A model generated the notes under the pieces. The model saw only the letters and a list, made by a program, of their open reading frames with translations. It was not told where the DNA came from and made no database searches. From positions 62,001 through 126,000 of the forward strand of contig NZ_AUHO01000011.1 of NCBI RefSeq assembly GCF_000423225.1: a DNA stretch of 64,000 bases, given 5' to 3'. Position 1 is the first letter of the stretch. Every line of letters starts with the position of its first letter. The stretch is from Kaistia adipata DSM 17808 (GTDB taxonomy: Bacteria > Pseudomonadota > Alphaproteobacteria > Rhizobiales > Kaistiaceae). The translations under genes and the position numbers were made by a program. Shown in pieces: positions 23,165-31,400 of this stretch.

Positions 23165-24739
23165 ATGTTGATGGGCCTGAACCCCCTCGGTCGGCATTGC
23201 GCCCGCTCGATCCGGAACGCCTTGGCTGGCCTTCTCGTCGCGGGCATGTCGCTCACGGCCGCCACGGTCGAGGCCAGCGCCGCGCCCACATCCTCGATCG
23301 TCATCGACGCCAAGACCGGCAAGGTTCTCTACGCCAAGGAGCCGGACGCGCTGCGCCGGCCGGCCTCGCTCACCAAGATGATGACGCTCTACGTCCTCTT
23401 CGGCGAGCTCGAGGCGGGGCGCATGTCGCTCTCCACGCGCATGAAGGTTTCGCAGTTCGCCTCGCGCCAGTCGCCGACCAAGCTCGGCCTCAAGCCCGGC
23501 TCGACGATCGCCGTTCGCGACGCCATGCTCGGCCTCATCACCCGCTCCGCCAACGACGCCTCCGTGGTCATCGCCGAGCACATTTCCGGCTCGGAAGCCG
23601 CCTTCGCCAAGCGCATGACGCAGCAGGCCCGCTCGATCGGCATGAGCCGCACCACGTTCCGCAACGCTTCCGGCCTGCCGAACAATGGCCAGTGGTCGAC
23701 GGCGCGCGACATGGCCACGCTGGGCCGCGCCCTGCAGGAGCGCTATCCGCGCTACTACAAGTATTTCGCCACCAAGAGCTTCGTCTATAACGGCCGCGAG
23801 ATCCGAGGCCACAACCGCCTGCTCGGCCGCGTCCAGGGCGTCGACGGCATCAAGACCGGCTACACCAACGCGTCGGGCTTCAACCTCGTCTCCTCCGTCA
23901 AGCGCAACAACCGCTCGCTGGTCGCCACCGTCATCGGCGGGACCTCCGGCGCGGCGCGCGACAAGCAGATGGCGGGCCTGCTCGAGAAGTATCTCCCGGT
24001 CGCCTATGCCGGCCCGGCCAAGGGATCGGTCTTCGCCCGTAACCAGAAGGCGCCGGTGATCGACGATGAGGTCGAGATCGAAGTCGCCGAGGCCGCGCCG
24101 ACCCCCGCTCCGGTTCCGGCCGCCCGCCCGCAGCGCGCCGCCGCCGTGCAGTCGGTCGCAGCGCTGATCGAGGCCGCGCCCGCTCCGGCGCCTGTCCCCG
24201 CCCGTGCCCCGGCCCGCCAGCAGGCCCCCGTCGCCGTTGCCCTGAACGAGGCCCAGCCGCTTCCGCAGGCCGAGCCGATCGACGAGCCCGCCTCGTTCCA
24301 GGCCTATGCCCCCGAGCCCGTCGAGCCTGCCGGCCCGCGCATGGTTTTCCGCGTCGGCCCCTCGGGCAAGGACATCGCCCGTCCGTCCGTCAAGACGGCA
24401 TCGATCGCCCAGCCGGTTCCCACCGCCGACAGCGACGCCGCCACCGTGACCGGCAGCATAATTACGGAAGCGGCGCCGGCTGCAGAAATCGCGGATGGCT
24501 GGAAGATCCAGATCGCGGCCGCGCCGAGCGAGGACGGTGCGCGTGAGATGCTCGATCGCGCCAAGTCCAAGGGCGGCAAGGTGCTCGCCTCCGCCACGCC
24601 TTCGGTGGAGCCGGTCGCCAAGGGCCAGTCCACCCTCTATCGCGCCCGCTTCGCCGGGTTCGACAACAAGGATCAGGCCCGCGCCGCCTGCGCCTACCTG
24701 ACCAAGCGGGACGTGTCCTGCCTTGCCATCCGTCAATGA
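23165..24739 (+). CDS. dacC: D-alanyl-D-alanine carboxypeptidase with SPOR domain
   Basis: Penicillin-binding protein of the DacA/DacC (PBP5/6) type that trims the pentapeptide of peptidoglycan in the periplasm. The 524-residue precursor has a signal peptide (to about residue 40). Active-site motifs are SLTK (Ser68, Lys71), SAN (128-130) and KTG (230-232). A long Ala/Pro-rich linker (about 300-450) leads to a C-terminal SPOR domain (about 455-524: GWKIQIAAAPSEDGAREML). SPOR binds denuded glycan at the division site, so septal targeting is likely. The start is uncertain: ATG 23165 or 23171 suit the signal peptide, while 23102 adds 21 polar residues. No strong ribosome site is visible for any. 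Confidence 0.9.
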   Translation: MLMGLNPLGRHCARSIRNALAGLLVAGMSLTAATVEASAAPTSSIVIDAKTGKVLYAKEPDALRRPASLTKMMTLYVLFGELEAGRMSLSTRMKVSQFASRQSPTKLGLKPGSTIAVRDAMLGLITRSANDASVVIAEHISGSEAAFAKRMTQQARSIGMSRTTFRNASGLPNNGQWSTARDMATLGRALQERYPRYYKYFATKSFVYNGREIRGHNRLLGRVQGVDGIKTGYTNASGFNLVSSVKRNNRSLVATVIGGTSGAARDKQMAGLLEKYLPVAYAGPAKGSVFARNQKAPVIDDEVEIEVAEAAPTPAPVPAARPQRAAAVQSVAALIEAAPAPAPVPARAPARQQAPVAVALNEAQPLPQAEPIDEPASFQAYAPEPVEPAGPRMVFRVGPSGKDIARPSVKTASIAQPVPTADSDAATVTGSIITEAAPAAEIADGWKIQIAAAPSEDGAREMLDRAKSKGGKVLASATPSVEPVAKGQSTLYRARFAGFDNKDQARAACAYLTKRDVSCLAIRQ

Positions 24740-24792
24740 CGGCTGGATCTCGTGAGAGTTTCGCCCTCCTTCCTTGTATCCGCGTTCAGGAG

Positions 24793-25422
24793 CTAGCGAT
24801 GTCCGCCGAGGAGTCTTTCCTTCGCCTCGTTGATCTGGGCGGCCAAGAACGTCGATCCTCCCTGGTCGGGGTGGACGCGTTTCATCAGCCGTCGGTAGGC
24901 CGTCCTGATTTCGGCCTCGGAAGCGCCGGCCGAAAGGCCAAGGATCTCGTAGGCCTGCTCATGTGTCATGGTGCCAGGGCGCGCCGCGCCGCCCGCCCGG
25001 CCTGCCGCGTCACCCTTGACGTTTTCACGCCAACCGGGCATCCGGCGGTCGAGATAAGCTTCGAGTAGCGCCCGGTCCCTGGCGCGACCGGCGACCTGGC
25101 CGTAGAGCGCGGCCAGCTCGGCATTGTCGAGCGAATCGAGCGTGCGGCCGGCAAGGCGGCCGCGCTTCACCACGCCGCCCGCGATCCACGGCTTCATGTC
25201 GAGAAGCTTGGGCTTCAGCATCCAGAGACCGATGGCGAGGAGCGGAATTCCGAGCCCGATCCGTCCGGTCAGCAGCGTCGCCGCGCCGGTCGAGATCAGC
25301 GCGCCCGCTATGCCGCGCCGCGCCGCCCTGCCGAGCGCCTCCGCGCCCTTCTCGCCCCCGAAGAGAAAGGCGATGCCGATCGACACGGCGATCACGCCCA
25401 GAAACGGGATTAGCAAACCCAT
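24793..25422 (-). CDS. Membrane-anchored DnaJ-domain protein (Tim14-like layout)
   Basis: A 209-residue protein with two hydrophobic helices near the N-terminus (residues 2-22 and about 38-68) and a C-terminal J domain from about residue 152. The J domain has the invariant HPD at 184-186 (KRVHPDQGGS), so it should stimulate an Hsp70 ATPase. A J domain at the C-terminus after a membrane anchor is the layout of mitochondrial Tim14/Pam18 and of related alphaproteobacterial proteins. GGAG lies 5 nt before ATG 25422; ATG 25425 is also possible. It converges with dacC. The client is unknown. Confidence 0.82.
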   Translation of the reverse strand: MGLLIPFLGVIAVSIGIAFLFGGEKGAEALGRAARRGIAGALISTGAATLLTGRIGLGIPLLAIGLWMLKPKLLDMKPWIAGGVVKRGRLAGRTLDSLDNAELAALYGQVAGRARDRALLEAYLDRRMPGWRENVKGDAAGRAGGAARPGTMTHEQAYEILGLSAGASEAEIRTAYRRLMKRVHPDQGGSTFLAAQINEAKERLLGGHR

Positions 25423-25596
25423 CATCACTCCCAACCGGCCGATTCCGCTGCGGCCACGCCTTCTATTGGGGCGAAGATCCCGCCGCCGCAATGGCTAGCG
25501 GGAACGTGATTTGCTAGACCGTCGCGGCACGACCCGATCGCGCCGCGCCCGCGGCCTCCGGCAATCGCGTCGTTGCCCGCGCAACGAGGACCCGCC

Positions 25597-26445
25597 ATGA
25601 CCACCAGCCCGACCATCTTCCGCACCGTCGACGATCTCCGCGTAACGCTTGCGGGCTGGCGCCACGACGGGTTGCGCATCGCGCTGGTGCCGACCATGGG
25701 CGCGCTGCATGAGGGCCATCTCGACCTCGTCCGCGCGGCGCGGCAACACGCGGATCGCGTGGTGGTCTCGGTCTTCGTCAACCCGACCCAGTTCGGGCCG
25801 AAGGAGGATTTCGGCTCCTATCCGCGCACCGAGGCGAGCGACGTCGAGAAGCTCGCCACGCTCGGCGTCGAGGCCGTGTTCGCCCCCAGCGCGGCGGAGA
25901 TGTATCCGGAAGGCTATGCAACGACGATCTCGATGACCGGCCCGGCGCTCGGGCTGGAGACGGATTTCCGGCCGCATTTCTTCGCCGGCGTGGCGACCGT
26001 CGTCGGCAAGCTGCTGATCGCCGTCATGCCCGACGTCGCGGTGTTCGGCGAGAAGGACTACCAGCAGCTGATGGTGGTCCGCCGCCTGGTGCGCGACCTC
26101 CGCCTGCCGACCGAGATCCTCGGCCTCGCCACCGTGCGCGAGAAGGACGGCCTCGCCCTCTCCTCCCGCAACGCCTATCTTTCGGCCGAGGAGCGCCGGC
26201 TCGCGACGACGATCGCCCGCGTCATGGGCGAGGCGGCCGACGCGATCCGCGCGGGCGGCGCCGTGGAACCGGCGCTCGAGACCGGACGCGCGGCGCTCGC
26301 GGCGGCCGGGTTCCGCGTCGACTATCTGGTGCTGCGCAACGCCGAGACGCTGGCGGAGCTCACCGATCCGGCGAGCGAGCCGCGCCGCATGCTGGCCGCC
26401 GCCTGGCTCGGCAAGACGCGGCTCATCGACAACATCGCGGTCTGA
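25597..26445 (+). CDS. panC: Pantothenate synthetase
   Basis: Joins pantoate and beta-alanine with ATP to make pantothenate, on the path to coenzyme A. The 282-residue protein has the nucleotidyltransferase HIGH-like motif TMGALHEGHLDLV near residue 34, FVNPTQFGPKEDF near 65, FGEKDYQQL near 150 and the KMSKS-like LSSRNAYL near 188. Length and motifs match the family. ATG 25597 has GAGGA upstream; an ATG at 25573 adds eight unlikely residues. panB is not adjacent. It converges with DUF1489, and repeat copy C fills the gap. Confidence 0.95.
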   Translation: MTTSPTIFRTVDDLRVTLAGWRHDGLRIALVPTMGALHEGHLDLVRAARQHADRVVVSVFVNPTQFGPKEDFGSYPRTEASDVEKLATLGVEAVFAPSAAEMYPEGYATTISMTGPALGLETDFRPHFFAGVATVVGKLLIAVMPDVAVFGEKDYQQLMVVRRLVRDLRLPTEILGLATVREKDGLALSSRNAYLSAEERRLATTIARVMGEAADAIRAGGAVEPALETGRAALAAAGFRVDYLVLRNAETLAELTDPASEPRRMLAAAWLGKTRLIDNIAV

Positions 26446-26470
26446 CGAGCGAGCCGCAGGCTTGGTTTGG

Positions 26471-26518
26471 TCGCGTTTTCTTCACGCGAACCGGTATCCA
26501 CTTCGCTCGAAAACGCGC
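26471..26518 (+). repeat. Composite dispersed repeat, copy C (box only)
   Basis: The ~48-nt box starts TCGCGTTTTCTTCACGCG and includes CCACTTCGCTCGAAAACGC. No hairpin precedes it, so the element is truncated at its left side. GCGTTTTC near its start is the reverse complement of GAAAACGC near its end, so the box alone can fold. It lies between the convergent panC and DUF1489 genes and abuts the DUF1489 stop codon. Confidence 0.7.
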
Positions 26519-26959
26519 TCAGAGAAGGCCGAGCTCGGCGAGTTCGGCCTTCAGCGCCGCCGGCAGCTCGTCGCCGGCGCTGCCGCCGATCGCCGCGAGA
26601 TCGCGCGGCGCGTCCTTCGGCAGCAGGTAGCGCCAGCCCTGGAAGGGCCGCTTCGGCTGCCATTCGGTCGGCACGACCTCCGGATCGAACACGATGCGGC
26701 AGCGCTGGATGTTGTCGGCGCCGGTGACCGCCTGCAGGTCGAGGATGCGCTGGCGCGCCTGCACCTGACCCTTGATCACCCAGTAGAGTGAGCCGCCGTC
26801 GAGGATCTCGGGGATCCGCTTCGGCATCATGCGCGTGGTGTGCGTATCTTCGGGCTCGAGGCCCAGGCCGCGCTGGCGCGCCTGGTCCTCGGCGATCCAG
26901 CCGATGAGTTCCTCGAGCGATTCAACGCCGACACAGAGCTTGATGAGATGCAGGGCCAT
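26519..26959 (-). CDS. DUF1489 family protein
   Basis: A 146-residue soluble protein of a family restricted largely to alphaproteobacteria. It shows LHLIKLCVGVESLEEL at the start, the THTTRMMPKR segment near residue 39, GGSLYWVIKGQVQARQRI near 55-72, and the FQGWRYLLPKDAPRDL segment near 105-121. The basic residues and WVIKG pattern suggest RNA or nucleic-acid binding, but that is only a guess and no function is known to me. Its stop codon lies at the edge of repeat copy C. Confidence 0.8.
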   Translation of the reverse strand: MALHLIKLCVGVESLEELIGWIAEDQARQRGLGLEPEDTHTTRMMPKRIPEILDGGSLYWVIKGQVQARQRILDLQAVTGADNIQRCRIVFDPEVVPTEWQPKRPFQGWRYLLPKDAPRDLAAIGGSAGDELPAALKAELAELGLL

Positions 26960-27198
26960 GCCCGGACACTAGTCCTCGCGCCGGGGGGCGACAGGCGCCG
27001 CGGCGATTTTTCCACAAGGATCGGTTGGCGCTTCGCCGTCCGTTGGCCTATGAGCCATGCTCTGAGGCCGACGCCACCCTATGCGCTCCGGACCCGGCGC
27101 GAAAGCGCGCGACGGTCGCAGGGCGTGGCGGCGATCTGGACCGTACCGGCGAGCCACGGGCTCGAACAAGCTGCACCACACGGGATCACGAGGCCACC

Positions 27199-27384
27199 AT
27201 GTCCGACCAGAAGCCCAACCTCGACATCAAGGCGAGCCGCGTCGCGATGACGGGCATCATCGCCTGCCTCGTGCTGACGGCGGCGGGCATGATCGCGCGC
27301 GAGCCGCTGTTCGGCGCCCTCGCCCTGATCGTCATCGTGATCGCGGTGATCTTCCGGCGGCCGATCGCCCGCCTGCTCCCCTGA
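27199..27384 (+). CDS. Small membrane protein of unknown function
   Basis: A 61-residue protein with two hydrophobic segments (about residues 15-32 and 36-51) separated by REPLFG and ending in a basic, arginine-rich tail (RRPIARLLP). No family is recognised. GAGG is positioned 6 nt before the ATG at 27199, which supports translation. The longer in-frame start at 27025 lacks a ribosome site. It is upstream of the DUF599 gene by 57 nt and may be cotranscribed. Confidence 0.5.
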   Translation: MSDQKPNLDIKASRVAMTGIIACLVLTAAGMIAREPLFGALALIVIVIAVIFRRPIARLLP

Positions 27385-27441
27385 TCCCGCAGACCCGCCG
27401 GTTGCCGTCCTGACGCCGGTTTGGCACCATCGCGGACGGGA

Positions 27442-28170
27442 ATGGCAAGCTCCGGGAGCAACGCCGAATTGATCGAGATCTCCACGATCGACACCATCGC
27501 CATCGTCGTCTTCGTCGGCGCCTGGCTGCTCTATTCCGTGATCCTGACGCGGATGGCCAAGACGGGCCGCACGCTGTCGTCGGCGATGGATTTCCAGCGC
27601 CGGCAATGGATGCGGACCATGGTGCACCGCGACCTCCGGATGATCGACACCGGCATCATGAGCGGGCTGCAGAACGGCACGGCCTTCTTCGCCTCCACCT
27701 CGCTGCTGGCGATCGGCGCCTGCTTCGCGCTGCTGAACTCGACGGACCACGTCTATGGCGTGATGCGCGACCTCGCCATCGTCGAGACGGTGCCGAAGGG
27801 CCTGTTCGAGGCCAAGGTGATCGGGCTGATGCTGATCTTCGGCTATGCCTTCTTCAAGTTCGGCTGGTCGTACCGGCTGTTCAACTACGCCTCGATCCTG
27901 ATCGGCGCGACGCCGACAGCCGCCCATGCGAGCGAGGCCGAGGCCGTCGCGGCGGCCGAGCGGGCCGCCGTGTTCACGATCACCGCCGGCCGCCATTTCA
28001 ACCACGGCCTCCGGGCCTTCTTCTTCTCGATCGGCTATCTGGGCTGGTTCGTGAATGGCTGGACGCTGATCGCCACCACGCTGGTGGTGGCGCTCGTCCA
28101 GCTCCACCGCCAGTTCCTCTCGGACTCGGCCAAGATCGTCATCGAGGCCGCGCGCCAGGGACAGCCATGA
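27442..28170 (+). CDS. DUF599 integral membrane protein
   Basis: A 242-residue protein of the DUF599 family, unknown function. Four hydrophobic helices are visible at about residues 18-38, 78-98, 120-140 and 190-220. Family-typical stretches are RRQWMRTMVHRDLRMIDTGI near residue 53, with the conserved Arg/Asp cluster, and the NGTAFFASTSLLAIGA helix. ATG 27442 is chosen over the TTG at 27421. Its stop overlaps the start of the DUF3253 gene (ATGA), so the two are translationally coupled. Confidence 0.78.
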   Translation: MASSGSNAELIEISTIDTIAIVVFVGAWLLYSVILTRMAKTGRTLSSAMDFQRRQWMRTMVHRDLRMIDTGIMSGLQNGTAFFASTSLLAIGACFALLNSTDHVYGVMRDLAIVETVPKGLFEAKVIGLMLIFGYAFFKFGWSYRLFNYASILIGATPTAAHASEAEAVAAAERAAVFTITAGRHFNHGLRAFFFSIGYLGWFVNGWTLIATTLVVALVQLHRQFLSDSAKIVIEAARQGQP

Positions 28171-28445
28171 AAATCAGCCACGAACTCATCGAGTCGACCC
28201 TGCTCGACCTCCTCGCCGCCCTGCCGTCCGGCAAGAGCCTCGACCCGACCGCGCTGGCGCGCGCCGTCGCCGGGCCCGACGAGAAGGTCTGGCGGCTGCA
28301 GATGACGCCGATCCGCGCGATCGCGATCCGCCTGGCGGACGAAGGCAAGGCCACCATCCTGCGCAAGGGCAAGCCGGTCGACCCGCATGATTTCAAGGGC
28401 GTCTACCGGATCGGGCCGGCACCGGCCGCACCCGACGCGGGCTAG
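28167..28445 (+). CDS. DUF3253 family protein
   Basis: A 92-residue soluble protein with a small winged-helix-like pattern: an N-terminal helix (HELIESTLLDLLAAL), the LDPTALARAVAGPDEKVWR segment, and a final FKGVYRIGPAP strand. DUF3253 proteins are small and uncharacterised. Its ATG overlaps the DUF599 stop codon (ATGA), so expression is coupled. It converges with ydcF-like gene at 28470; only 24 nt, all repeat copy D, lie between the two stop codons. Confidence 0.72.
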   Translation: MKISHELIESTLLDLLAALPSGKSLDPTALARAVAGPDEKVWRLQMTPIRAIAIRLADEGKATILRKGKPVDPHDFKGVYRIGPAPAAPDAG

Positions 28446-28469
28446 ATCCACTTCGCTCGAATTCGCTCG
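28446..28469 (+). repeat. Composite dispersed repeat, copy D (partial box)
   Basis: ATCCACTTCGCTCGAA followed by TTCGCTCG matches the right half of the box in copies A-C. It exactly fills the 24 nt between the stop codons of two convergent genes (DUF3253 and the YdcF-like gene). Confidence 0.5.
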
Positions 28470-29261
28470 TCAGGGCGCGGGAAACAGCGCGTCGCTCCGG
28501 CCGGTCAGGCGATAGGCGATCAGCCCCGCCCATTCCTTGGCCGCGAGATTGACCAGGGTGAATCCGCGCGACGGCCCGCCGACCGGGCGAACCAGATCGC
28601 GATAGCCACGCGTGCGATAGTCGGTCGGCCAGGGCACCGGGTCCCAACCGGCGGCGCGAAAACTGCCCATCGCCCGCGGCATGTGGAAGGCGGACGTCAC
28701 CAGCAGCCAGGTCTCACCCGGCTTCGGGTCGACGATCGCCGCGGCGAAGCGGGCATTCTCGGCCGTGTTGCGGCTGGCGTCCTCAATGGTGACGCGCTCG
28801 TCATCGATGCCCAGGCTCCGAAGCAGACGGCGCGCGGCGGCGCCCTCGGTGGCGCCGCTGGCCGGGACGAGATCCCCCGAACCGCCGCTGAAGACGATGC
28901 GCGCCGCGGGGAAGCGCCGTGCCAGCGCCAGCGCCTCGGCCATCCGGTCGCTGGCGGCCGGGGCCATCGCCACGGAGCCCGTTTCTGGTTCGCGCTCGGT
29001 TCCGCCACCAAGCACGATGATGCCGGTGACCGCCGCCTTCGGATCAACCCGTTCGAAGCGCCGCTCCAGCGGCAGGAGCAGCGCGGGCCCGAGCGGCGCG
29101 AAGGCCGAGGCGAAGAGCCCCGCGAGGGCGACGGCAGCCATGGCGCCACCCAGCCTGTGGCCCCCACCCGCCACCAGCAGCAGGCCGCCGATCAGGAGCA
29201 GCAGCAACGCCACCGGCGGCTGCAGCAGGAACCAGACCAGCTTGGCGGCGTAGAAGAACAC
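28470..29261 (-). CDS. YdcF/ElyC-like DUF218 membrane protein
   Basis: A 263-residue protein with two N-terminal membrane helices (about residues 5-32 and 38-58) and a DUF218 domain. Conserved elements are GIIVLGGGTE near residue 80, IVFSGGSGDLVP near 122 and LLVTSAFHMPRAMGSFRAAG near 187. The family includes E. coli ElyC (envelope biogenesis) and SanA. The start is a GTG at 29261. It follows the aldo/keto reductase gene by 12 nt and may be in a unit with it. An envelope role is inferred from family. Confidence 0.82.
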   Translation of the reverse strand: MFFYAAKLVWFLLQPPVALLLLLIGGLLLVAGGGHRLGGAMAAVALAGLFASAFAPLGPALLLPLERRFERVDPKAAVTGIIVLGGGTEREPETGSVAMAPAASDRMAEALALARRFPAARIVFSGGSGDLVPASGATEGAAARRLLRSLGIDDERVTIEDASRNTAENARFAAAIVDPKPGETWLLVTSAFHMPRAMGSFRAAGWDPVPWPTDYRTRGYRDLVRPVGGPSRGFTLVNLAAKEWAGLIAYRLTGRSDALFPAP

Positions 29262-29273
29262 GGGGCGCCGGCC

Positions 29274-30092
29274 TCAGTCCCAGTCGGGCGAGAACGGCGT
29301 GTCGCACATCCGGCTGCCCTCGGTCCTGAGCGCATCGATCGCCGCCATCTCGGCCGCGCCGAGCTCGAAGCCGGCGATGTCGAGGTTCTGGCGGATGCGG
29401 GCGGGATGCGCGCTCTTCGGAATCGCGACGCAGCCCTTCTGGATCTGCCAGCGCAGCACGATCTGCGCCGGGCTGCGGCCATGCCGGCCAGCGATGTCCT
29501 GGATCACCGGCTCGTCCAGCACCTCGGACCGCCCGAGCGGGCAATAGGCGACGAAGGCCGTGCCGTGCCGGGCGGTCGCCTGCATCAGCCGGGTCTGGTC
29601 GAGATAGGGGTGGTGCTCGCACTGGTTGACGACGATCGGCTCCTCCGTCGCCGCCCAGGCCTCGTCGAGCAGGCGGATGTTGTAGTTGGAAACGCCGATA
29701 TGCCGGGTGAGCCCGCGCTGCTTGACGCGGCTGAGCGAGCGGATGGTCTCGGCGGCCGAAAGCGCCTTGCTCGGCCAATGGATCAGCAGCAGATCGAGTT
29801 GATCGACGCCGAGGCGACGAAGGCTTCCCTCGGCAGCGCGCATCATGTCGTCGGCGGCGAGTTGTTCCGGCGGCACCTTGGATGTCAGGAAGATCGCGTC
29901 GCGCGCGATGCCGGTCCGGCGGAGCCCCTCGCCGACCTCGGCCTCGTTGCCATATCCGATCGCCGTGTCGATGTGGCGGTAGCCCGCCTCGATCGCCGCG
30001 GCGACGGCGGCGCTGGCGGTTTCGCCATTCAGCTTCCAGGTGCCGAGCCCGATGACAGGCAAAGTGGCGCCGTGCGCCGTGACGGTTTGCAT
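29274..30092 (-). CDS. Aldo/keto reductase
   Basis: An NADPH-dependent TIM-barrel oxidoreductase of 272 residues. The catalytic tetrad is present: Asp42, Tyr47, Lys72 and His105 (DTAIGYGNE, LTSKVPPE, LLIHWP). The cofactor region is seen in VAIPKSAHPARIRQN near residue 225. It most resembles the 2,5-diketo-D-gluconate reductase (DkgA/B) branch. The physiological substrate is not known. It sits between the diguanylate cyclase (58 nt) and the YdcF-like gene (12 nt). Confidence 0.88.
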   Translation of the reverse strand: MQTVTAHGATLPVIGLGTWKLNGETASAAVAAAIEAGYRHIDTAIGYGNEAEVGEGLRRTGIARDAIFLTSKVPPEQLAADDMMRAAEGSLRRLGVDQLDLLLIHWPSKALSAAETIRSLSRVKQRGLTRHIGVSNYNIRLLDEAWAATEEPIVVNQCEHHPYLDQTRLMQATARHGTAFVAYCPLGRSEVLDEPVIQDIAGRHGRSPAQIVLRWQIQKGCVAIPKSAHPARIRQNLDIAGFELGAAEMAAIDALRTEGSRMCDTPFSPDWD

Positions 30093-30150
30093 GGGGGTCT
30101 CCTCGGGGATTGGATCGCCAGCATCCGGCGCGGCCGGCCCAGCGTCAAGC

Positions 30151-31308
30151 TCAGCTCGCCACCTGGTAGACGAGGTCGCGGCCGCCGCGCTTGGCGGCGT
30201 AGAGCGCCTCGTCCGCCGCCACCATCAAGCGCTCGAACTCGATCTCGGGGCCCCGGACGCTCATCACGCCGATGCTGACCGTGACCGCGACCGTGCCCCC
30301 CGCGTGCTCGATCTGCTCGGCCGCCAGCTCGACGCGAATCCGCTCCGCCACGGCCCGTCCCTGCACGGCGCCGGCTCCGACCAGCAGGGCCGCGAACTCC
30401 TCGCCGCCGATGCGCCCGACCAGCTGGGCTTCATCGACCTGGCGGCGCACCACTTCGGCGAAACGGCGCAGGGCCGCGTCGCCGGCCGCGTGGCCAAAGC
30501 GGTCGTTCAGCTGCTTGAAGCGGTCGAGATCGAACAGCAGCAGCGTGATGTCCTCGGCATCCGCGCGCGCCCGCTCGACCCTGGCCCGCGCCAGATCCAT
30601 GAAGGCGCCATGGTTGAGCAGCCCGGTCAGACCGTCCACCGAGGCCGCGCGCTTAAGGAGGTTCTTCAGGCGCTCGTCGCTGAGCCGGAGCCCGATGATC
30701 GTCGCGGCGAACATCATCAGGATCGGCTCGAGCAGGCCGATGCCGAGGCTGAGCGCGCTCCGGCCGGCGAGGAAGTTCTCCGGCAGGTCGAGGCTGAGCG
30801 CCAGGAGGGCGCGAAAGACGAGAAACACCGCATGGACGGCCGGAACGGCGGCGAACGGCCCGCGCCAGACCAGGTCATCCTTGCCCCTCGCCCAGATTTC
30901 CCAGGCCAGCGCGCAGGACAGCACGCAGGACAGCACCGACAGCAGCGCGATGCGATAGGAGAGCGAATGGGCGATGGCGGGAACCTGCCACGCGACCAGC
31001 CAGACCGTCGGCGCGATCAGCACGGGCCACCAGCGCGCCGGCCGGCCGTTGAAGGCTCGCGCGCCGTTCCAGCCCAGGCCCATCGCCAGCAGCACGCCGG
31101 AATTGGCGAGCGCGATCGACACGAAATCCGAAGTGACGCCGCGCAGGAGCAACATGGCGCAGCAGATCGCGCCCAGCTGCAGTCCACCCGCCCAGAGAAG
31201 CGTGTGGCGCTCGAAACGACGCCCCGTCCACGACGTCATCAGCGCGATGGCCGCCATCTGAAGGATGGCGACCAGCACGACCAGAAGGGTCGGAACGTCG
31301 AGTTTCAT
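30151..31308 (-). CDS. Membrane-anchored diguanylate cyclase (GGDEF domain)
   Basis: Makes cyclic di-GMP from GTP. Residues 1-205 form six or seven membrane helices; the GGDEF domain covers about 222-385. The active-site signature is GGEEF at 301-305, preceded by the expected DVDGLTGLLNH and LFDLDRFKQLNDRFGHAAGD (Mg-binding Asp near 260). The inhibitory RxxD is not at its usual position five residues before GGEEF, so product inhibition may be absent. No PAS, HAMP or EAL domain is present. Start ATG 31308. The gene follows the sugar aminotransferase at 31401 by 92 nt. Confidence 0.9.
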   Translation of the reverse strand: MKLDVPTLLVVLVAILQMAAIALMTSWTGRRFERHTLLWAGGLQLGAICCAMLLLRGVTSDFVSIALANSGVLLAMGLGWNGARAFNGRPARWWPVLIAPTVWLVAWQVPAIAHSLSYRIALLSVLSCVLSCALAWEIWARGKDDLVWRGPFAAVPAVHAVFLVFRALLALSLDLPENFLAGRSALSLGIGLLEPILMMFAATIIGLRLSDERLKNLLKRAASVDGLTGLLNHGAFMDLARARVERARADAEDITLLLFDLDRFKQLNDRFGHAAGDAALRRFAEVVRRQVDEAQLVGRIGGEEFAALLVGAGAVQGRAVAERIRVELAAEQIEHAGGTVAVTVSIGVMSVRGPEIEFERLMVAADEALYAAKRGGRDLVYQVAS

Positions 31309-31400
31309 GCTGATGGGCCCCCCAGCCCTTCGTCCAGCTGGGAGCGACATACGGGAAACGCGTTAAGGAAGCATTCCCCCATCAGAACGAATCGCCTTGA

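Noticed and set aside
23156-24736. Minus-strand 526-codon frame opposite dacC
   Set aside because: Shadow of the high-GC carboxypeptidase gene; glycine/arginine-rich without domains.
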